In this document: piece by piece, positions 59,384 to 64,000 of the stretch | Layout of the letters: every line of letters begins with the position of its first letter | Numbering within the stretch: the stretch's first letter is position 1 | Assembly (NCBI GenBank): GCA_039820405.1 | Contig: JBCBQC010000001.1 | Span: 186,001 to 250,000, forward strand | Length of the DNA stretch: 64,000 nt | From: CALLVY01 sp937899855 | GTDB taxonomy: Bacteria > Bacteroidota > Bacteroidia > Chitinophagales > Saprospiraceae | Direction of reading: 5' to 3' | Made by a program: the position numbers and the translations under genes | Notes under the pieces: model-generated | Told to the model about the DNA's origin: nothing | The model's input: only the letters and a program-made list of their open reading frames with translations | Databases searched by the model: none

Positions 59384-59545
59384 AAGCCATCTCAAAATGT
59401 TTTCGTCGGCGAGGGAGTGGTCATTTGTGTTCCTACGAGGCGCCGAAACGGAGCGTAGCCGTAGCTACGTGACGCTTTTGGCAACGAAGTAGGGGCGAAA
59501 AGGACCCTGACGTAGCCCGAAGGATATTTTTGAGATGGCTTCTAG
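59380..59545. mobile_element. MITE-like element 2 (166 bp)
   Basis: Same 18-bp terminal inverted repeats as element 1 (CTAG at 59380-59383 and 59542-59545). The interior is about 35 bp shorter but shares GGCGAGGGAGTG, CCTACGAGGCGCC and GACGCTTTTGGCAACGAAGTAGGGGCG. It lies exactly between the convergent PorP/SprF and VTC-domain genes; both TAG stop codons fall inside its terminal CTAG. Confidence 0.9.
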
Positions 59546-60177
59546 TACAGCTGCCCCAACAGGTTCATTCCCGTAACGTATTTGGAGCTTTTCGTCTGAC
59601 GGAAGGGTAAAAACTGACGAATGCGGTCAACGTCCGCTTCGTGAATGGCCTCGTACTTGAGCTCGAGCACGACGGATTCGTCGCGCAGGTTAAAGCGGGT
59701 AAATTGGCGGCCCGTGTAGAGGGAAAAATAGCGCAAATTCCAATCGAGGGTGAGGCGGAAGCGGCCATTGGGAGTGGCGTAATAGGCGCGTTGGTAGGCG
59801 TTGACCAGGGTTGGCCGCAGTACGGCAAAATTGCCCGCGTGCTGCTGCACCTCCCGCTGGAGGTTGGACAGGCTCCGCCAATCAAAGTTTTGAACGGCCG
59901 TACTTTGCTTATCGCCCAGTTGGTTGTCCTTGATCTTGACCTCCAGCCGGGGCTGGATAATGGGCCCCGTGCCGTACCAGCGGACGCGGTACTTTTTGCG
60001 TTGGGCAATACCCTGTACGTTCTCGTGGTAAGCAGTGAGGTTGGGGGTATCGAAGTAGATGTTGTTGACCTGCCGATCGGGAAACAGCGGACGAAAAGAG
60101 GCTGGATGGTTGCGAATGGCTTGGCGCGCCGGGGCGAGCCCCAGATCCTCTACCCGATATTTGCGTTCGTACCTCAA
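59542..60177 (-). CDS. VTC-domain protein (polyphosphate polymerase-like)
   Basis: 211 residues of the VTC/CYTH-related tunnel fold: MRYERKYRVEDL, NIYFDTPNLTAYHENVQGIAQRKKYRVRWYG, LEVKIKDNQ, NAYQRAYYATPNGRFRLTLDWNLRYF, VVLELKYE. VTC proteins make polyphosphate from ATP; soluble bacterial members are less well studied. The start is TTG 60177, overlapping the TGA stop of the ribB gene (TTGA), so translation is probably coupled. Its TAG stop is inside MITE-like element 2. Confidence 0.85.
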   Translation of the reverse strand: MRYERKYRVEDLGLAPARQAIRNHPASFRPLFPDRQVNNIYFDTPNLTAYHENVQGIAQRKKYRVRWYGTGPIIQPRLEVKIKDNQLGDKQSTAVQNFDWRSLSNLQREVQQHAGNFAVLRPTLVNAYQRAYYATPNGRFRLTLDWNLRYFSLYTGRQFTRFNLRDESVVLELKYEAIHEADVDRIRQFLPFRQTKSSKYVTGMNLLGQLY

Positions 60178-61316
60178 TCCAAGTCGACGTTTTCCACAAT
60201 TTCCAGACCGTAACCGATCAGCCCGACCCGCCGCCGCGAGGTGTTGCTCAGTAAGCGCAGCTTGGAAATTCCCAGGTCCCGCAAGATCTGGGCCCCTACC
60301 CCGTAGTCACGCTGCTCGGCACTTTGCCGACCATCGGTCAGGGTTTCGGGCTCTTTTTCAACTCCCAGCTGGCGATCCTGTAACTCTTTGAGTTTGGCGA
60401 CGATGGACGTTCCCTTTTCGCTGTGGCGCATAAAGAGAAACAAGCCCTTGCCTTCTTCGGCAATTTTTTCCATGGCTCCGTTCACCACCGAGCCAAAACG
60501 ATCGAAGAGGGTCCCGAGAATGTCGTCGACCTCGGTACTGGAATGGACGCGCACCAGAACGGGTTCGTCGGGTTCCCAAGTTCCCTTTTTGATCGCCAGA
60601 TGCGTATCACCGGTGGTCACCTGTCGGTAGGCAATCACTTCAAATTCGCCGTGGGCCGTTTGGAGGTTGACACTGGTTTCGCGTTTGATGATGCGCTCGG
60701 TGCGCATCCGGTAAGCCACCAGATCCTTGATGGAGATAATTTTGAGATCGTGCTTTTCGGCGATTTTGACCAACTGGGGCAGGCGGGCCATGGAGCCATC
60801 TTCATTGAGAATTTCGACCAGCACGCCAGCGGGATAGTAGCCCGCCAAGCGGGCCAGGTCGATGGTGGCTTCGGTATGCCCCGTGCGCCGCAGTACGCCC
60901 CCCGATTTGGCCCGGAGAGGGAAGATGTGGCCGGGTCGAGCAAAATCCGATGACTTGGTATCGGAGCGGACCAAAGCTTTGATGCCCTTGGACCGATCGT
61001 GGGCCGAAATACCGGTGGTACAGCCCTGGCCAATCAGGTCGATGGATACGGTGAAGGCCGTTTCGTGGAGGGCGGTATTGTCCGAGACCATCATTTGTAA
61101 ATCCAGCTCATCGGCACGTTTCTCCTCGATGGGGGTACAGATCAGGCCCCGGCCGTAGGTCGCCATAAAATTGATGATCTCCGGGGTGACGCACTCGGCG
61201 GCACAGACGAAATCTCCTTCATTCTCCCGATCTTCATCATCGACGACGATGACGACTTTGCCCGCCCGAACGGCTTCAATGGCTTCTTCAATGGTGTTTA
61301 ATTTGATGCTATCCAT
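60174..61316 (-). CDS. ribB: 3,4-dihydroxy-2-butanone 4-phosphate synthase with degenerate GTP cyclohydrolase II domain (RibBX type)
   Basis: Started at ATG 61316 (MDSIKLNTIEEAIEAVRAGK, 380 residues), the family N-terminus. The RibB domain (1-205) is intact: VDDEDRENEGD, HDRSKGIKAL, GHIFPLRAKSGGVLRRTGHTEA. The C-terminal RibA-like domain (about 210-380) lacks the zinc ligands: the RCDCG of GTP cyclohydrolase II reads DRFGSV here, and QEGRGIGL reads RHSEKGTS. It therefore looks like RibBX, with only the dihydroxybutanone-phosphate activity. A separate GTP cyclohydrolase II should exist in the genome. Overlaps the glycosyltransferase stop by 8 bases. Confidence 0.9.
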   Translation of the reverse strand: MDSIKLNTIEEAIEAVRAGKVVIVVDDEDRENEGDFVCAAECVTPEIINFMATYGRGLICTPIEEKRADELDLQMMVSDNTALHETAFTVSIDLIGQGCTTGISAHDRSKGIKALVRSDTKSSDFARPGHIFPLRAKSGGVLRRTGHTEATIDLARLAGYYPAGVLVEILNEDGSMARLPQLVKIAEKHDLKIISIKDLVAYRMRTERIIKRETSVNLQTAHGEFEVIAYRQVTTGDTHLAIKKGTWEPDEPVLVRVHSSTEVDDILGTLFDRFGSVVNGAMEKIAEEGKGLFLFMRHSEKGTSIVAKLKELQDRQLGVEKEPETLTDGRQSAEQRDYGVGAQILRDLGISKLRLLSNTSRRRVGLIGYGLEIVENVDLD

Positions 61317-62529
61317 CACGTCTTGGTGGTTGCCAAACATTGCTTTTTACGCCTTTTAGATATTTGAAAAAACCCTCTAGCAGTGCCAGGTTCATATTGT
61401 TGAAATAGGTAATGCTACGTAGGGGTAACCAGTTGATGCTCCATCGCTGAAGCAGGCCATCAACCAGGGGGGTACCGATAAACCAGAGGCCCAACAAAAA
61501 CAACAAGCCACGGTAGAAGATGTTCCCCCGCCAGGCCAAAAAGCCACAACTGATGAGCACGAAGATAATAAAAAAGGGACCAAACCACCGCAATACTTTG
61601 TGCGACAAGAAGCCAAAGGCCAGTGGCGAGTGGGGTGGCCACAGTAGGTGTTTGAAGGTGGCCAAATTCTTAAAATTGCCCGCCGAAATTCGCGACTTGC
61701 GCCGGTATTCTTCTCGAATATCGTGCGACAGCCCTTCGTAGCACAAGGCATCTAGCTCGTTGATTGCCTGTCCTCCCTTTTCGTAAGCCCGCATCGTGAT
61801 GTAAAAATCATCGACCAGATAGCCCGCTGGAACGGGTTCGTAATAGTTTGAACGCAAGGCGTAACAGCCCCCAAAGGGACCGATCATTTTTCCCCACACC
61901 AGACTTTCGTACTGCTTGAGTCGGACCTCCGCCCCCAGGTACTGTCGCTCCGAACGACTGATCCCCCGCGACTGCATGCCCGTGGTCTGCATATTGGCAT
62001 CGACCAGAAATATTGCCGGGTTTTTGAAGTGACGGACCAGGTTCCAGACCGTTTCCTCGGCCAGGATCACACTGGCGTCGGTAAAGAGAAAGAGGTGATT
62101 GGGGGATAGGGCTACCAGCTTGGCCACCTCCTCCACCAAATTATTGACCACAATGGGCTTACCCCGGCGTTCGCGAAAGGGAAAAAAATGCAGCTCGGGA
62201 TGACGCTCGGCGTACTCGCTGATGATGGCGTTGGTCCGGTCCGAGGAGCAGTCCGAACCGATGAGGATTCGCCAGCGGTGGCGGGGATAACGGACGGCCA
62301 TGAGGCTATCGAGCTTTTGACGGATAACGCGTTCTTCGTTGTACACCGACATGATAACCGACACCTCGGGCAGCTCTTCTTCCATCCCGTAGCGGATGGG
62401 GTTACCGCTTTTGTTTCGGGCGAGCCAGCGCATGAGTAGTGGATAGAACAGATAAGAATGGACCAATCCCAAAACCGCGCCCCAAAGTACTATTTCCGCC
62501 AGGTGATCCATGAATGATGTAATACGCAT
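61309..62529 (-). CDS. Membrane-associated family 2 glycosyltransferase
   Basis: 406 residues. An N-terminal membrane helix (about 10-35), then a GT-A domain: SVIMSVYNEERVIRQKLDSL, SDCSSDRTNAII, the nucleotide region FLFTDASV with the Asp motif, and GCYALRSNYYEPVPAGYLVDDFYITMRA. C-terminal membrane helices (about 300-370). Typical of processive or envelope polysaccharide transferases; donor and product unknown. A second ATG at 62511 could be the start. Followed in the same direction by ribBX and preceded by a family 4 glycosyltransferase. Confidence 0.87.
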   Translation of the reverse strand: MRITSFMDHLAEIVLWGAVLGLVHSYLFYPLLMRWLARNKSGNPIRYGMEEELPEVSVIMSVYNEERVIRQKLDSLMAVRYPRHRWRILIGSDCSSDRTNAIISEYAERHPELHFFPFRERRGKPIVVNNLVEEVAKLVALSPNHLFLFTDASVILAEETVWNLVRHFKNPAIFLVDANMQTTGMQSRGISRSERQYLGAEVRLKQYESLVWGKMIGPFGGCYALRSNYYEPVPAGYLVDDFYITMRAYEKGGQAINELDALCYEGLSHDIREEYRRKSRISAGNFKNLATFKHLLWPPHSPLAFGFLSHKVLRWFGPFFIIFVLISCGFLAWRGNIFYRGLLFLLGLWFIGTPLVDGLLQRWSINWLPLRSITYFNNMNLALLEGFFKYLKGVKSNVWQPPRRDG

Positions 62530-62587
62530 TTGGTCCGGCGCGAAGTTAGGATTTTCCCCGCAAAATCGACAGCGCTACCCTCAATAC

Positions 62588-63799
62588 TCAATATACTATT
62601 ACGTTTTTTTCGCGGTACACCTCGAGCAGACGTCGCGCCACGGATTGGCTGTCGTAATTTTCGTGTACAAATTCCCGGGCCGAATGACCAAGCGTTTGCA
62701 ACTGTCCATTGCTCTCGACACAGTAGCGGAAACAATCCAAAAATTCCTCTACCGAATCGGCGACCAAGACCTCCCGGCGGTGTACGGCGTCGATGCCTTC
62801 CAACCCCAAACTCGTAGTGATGACCACTTTGCCCAGGGCCATGCCTTCGATGATTTTGGCCCGCATACCGCTACCCGAAAGCAGCGGGACGACCATGATG
62901 GAGTGTTGGTTGATGAAATCACCCGCATCGGGGACCTCTCCGTAGATTTTGACGTTGCGGCACTTGAGACGGCGGATCGAATCCGGGGTATTGCGACCGG
63001 CAATGTGAAGGCTCAGTTTTGGAAAACGCTCCTGTAGGGGTTGCCAAACCTGGTCGAGAAACCAGGAAAGGCCCTCCTGATTGGGCATCCAATCCAGTGA
63101 GCCGATAAAGGAAATGGACACTTCGCGGCGGTAGCTGCTCATGTCGGCCAAATAATCCCCACGATCGACGCCGATGGGGGTGACGAGGGCACGCCCCCGA
63201 TAGCCCAACCGGCGGAAGGTTTCGAGATCGCGCTCGGTGATGGCCACGAGTAGGTCGTAGCCTTGCAATTGCTCGATTTCGTAACGCCGCAATTTTTTCA
63301 ACAAGTGATGGAGGTACCAGCGCTTGGGCAGGAAGCTGGTATTTTGAGCGACGCGCTCCCAGATTTCGTGCTCCACGTTGTGCGCGCGCATCACCACGGT
63401 GGCTTTGGAATGACGGCGGATGATGGGGATGTAGGGCGCGAGGTAGAGGGTTTCGAGTTGGACGACATCGTAGTCGTTTTGCTGGAGGAGCTGGCGGAGC
63501 TTTTGACCAAAAGCATCGGAGACGAAACGGGCGATGTGATAGGATTCGTCGGAAAAGAGGTTGACCAGGGCATCCCACCACTTGATCTCGTTGTCGATGG
63601 TTTGGGTGTATATCTGGCGGTAATGATTGTACTCGGCGGGCAGCTGGTCGATTTCGAAAAAGTGCTTTTTGGTGTTCATCGCCAGCAAGTCTAGTTCGGC
63701 ACCGAGCTGGTGCAGGGCTTTGCTGAGGTGACTGACGGCGATGGCTTCTCCATCTTTTAAGGGGTAGGGAAATTTCTTACAAAGTTGGAGAATCTTCAT
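62588..63799 (-). CDS. GT4-like glycosyltransferase
   Basis: 403 residues with the GT-B fold. N-terminal LCKKFPYPLKDGEAIAVSHLSKAL (acceptor side, GGxxxxxxxL-like), central HNVEHEIWERVAQ, and C-terminal donor domain VSFIGSLDWMPNQEGLSWFL, HIAGRN, VVPLLSGSGMRAKIIEGMALGKVVITTS with the E-x7-E-type nucleotide-sugar contact. Related to sugar transferases of exopolysaccharide synthesis. It is the upstream partner of the GT2 gene (58-base gap). The product and donor sugar cannot be assigned. Confidence 0.9.
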   Translation of the reverse strand: MKILQLCKKFPYPLKDGEAIAVSHLSKALHQLGAELDLLAMNTKKHFFEIDQLPAEYNHYRQIYTQTIDNEIKWWDALVNLFSDESYHIARFVSDAFGQKLRQLLQQNDYDVVQLETLYLAPYIPIIRRHSKATVVMRAHNVEHEIWERVAQNTSFLPKRWYLHHLLKKLRRYEIEQLQGYDLLVAITERDLETFRRLGYRGRALVTPIGVDRGDYLADMSSYRREVSISFIGSLDWMPNQEGLSWFLDQVWQPLQERFPKLSLHIAGRNTPDSIRRLKCRNVKIYGEVPDAGDFINQHSIMVVPLLSGSGMRAKIIEGMALGKVVITTSLGLEGIDAVHRREVLVADSVEEFLDCFRYCVESNGQLQTLGHSAREFVHENYDSQSVARRLLEVYREKNVIVY

Positions 63800-63806
63800 A
63801 GGCCGA

Positions 63807-63945
63807 TGTTTAAAGTTTAAAGCGCAAAGGGTACATTTTCACTAGCCAAGGCCAGCATTTTTACCCGGAGTTTGTTTTCGCAATGTTCTGAAAATCAATA
63901 AAGTGTACAATTTTACTCGATAGAGATGGCTTTAAACATTAAACA
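63807..63945. repeat. Imperfect inverted repeat upstream of the GT4 gene
   Basis: TGTTTAAAGTTTAAAGC (63807-63823) and GCTTTAAACATTAAACA (63929-63945) are inverted copies matching at 15-16 of 17 positions, 105 bases apart, in the noncoding end of the window. It could be a regulatory site or the ends of a tiny element; no copies were noticed elsewhere. The last 200 bases hold no recognised gene. Confidence 0.4.
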
Positions 63946-64000
63946 ATGAGCGGCCCTTGGAGGGCACTACGTGGCGATTAACAATAGAAGCGTGCGTACG

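Noticed and set aside
1..64000. CRISPR arrays, rRNA, tRNA, prophage or complete IS elements
   Set aside because: No regularly spaced direct repeats, conserved rRNA segments, integrase/transposase genes or phage structural genes were seen.

Overview
The window looks like chromosomal DNA of a Bacteroidota bacterium, probably Saprospiria (a Lewinella-like lineage). The reasons are a PorP/SprF-type membrane protein, many short outer-membrane beta-barrels and lipoproteins, promoters that fit the Bacteroidota pattern TTG-N(17-23)-TAnnTTTG, and an aerobic kynurenine pathway of the animal-like type. The genus is a guess from gene content. No rRNA, tRNA, CRISPR array, prophage or complete insertion sequence was seen.

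Layout. 1-13 kb: a truncated TPR protein, two histidine kinases without response regulators, an azurin-like cupredoxin lipoprotein, a DinB protein, a divergent TerC / PiT-like membrane pair, a di-haem cytochrome c peroxidase, an M1 aminopeptidase and a methyltransferase. 13-19.5 kb: two large, divergently transcribed AAA+ proteins. One has two CbbX-type ATPase modules behind a tandemly duplicated N-terminal domain. The other is a ClpB/ClpA-like protein with a degenerate first ATPase and a C-terminus resembling the PCRF domain of release factors. 19.4-22.3 kb: an operon of ferredoxin, iscX, kdsC, a UbiA prenyltransferase and maf. 24.0-32.7 kb: an eight-gene minus-strand operon for tryptophan/kynurenine breakdown through 2-aminomuconate, with an embedded IclR regulator and a palindromic operator candidate before its first gene. 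32.8-36.5 kb: queuosine-precursor transporter, PepD, a DUF3995 protein and a rhomboid protease. 36.5-41.7 kb: amidase, HscA, a beta-lactamase-fold protein lacking its catalytic serine, and a SUI1/YciH factor. 42-45.4 kb: carboxynorspermidine dehydrogenase, NspC and PrmC. 45.5-47.5 kb: lipoprotein, small helical protein and patatin. 47.5-53.7 kb: MBL hydrolase, flippase, saccharopine dehydrogenase-like protein, cytidine deaminase, KdsB and a LysM/RlpA-like protein. 53.7-64 kb: cystathionine beta-synthase, a decayed cluster (DUF2147 remnant, frameshifted epimerase, internally deleted AraC regulator), an NlpC/P60 hydrolase, PorP/SprF, a VTC-domain protein, RibBX and two glycosyltransferases.

How genes work together. 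TDO, KMO, kynureninase, ACMSD, the semialdehyde dehydrogenase, the decarboxylase and the hydratase form most of one catabolic route. Kynurenine formamidase, 3-hydroxyanthranilate dioxygenase, 2-aminomuconate deaminase and the final aldolase are not in the window. KdsC and KdsB (30 kb apart) are two steps of KDO synthesis. Ferredoxin/IscX and HscA are dispersed parts of iron-sulfur assembly. CASDH and NspC make norspermidine/spermidine.

Most striking structure: two MITE-like elements (57054-57254 and 59380-59545) share 18-bp terminal inverted repeats beginning CTAG. These ends supply the TAG stop codon of three flanking genes. Next to them lie three genes in visible decay. A separate dispersed repeat of about 260 bp occurs at 41778-42040 and 51713-51973, both times between convergent genes.
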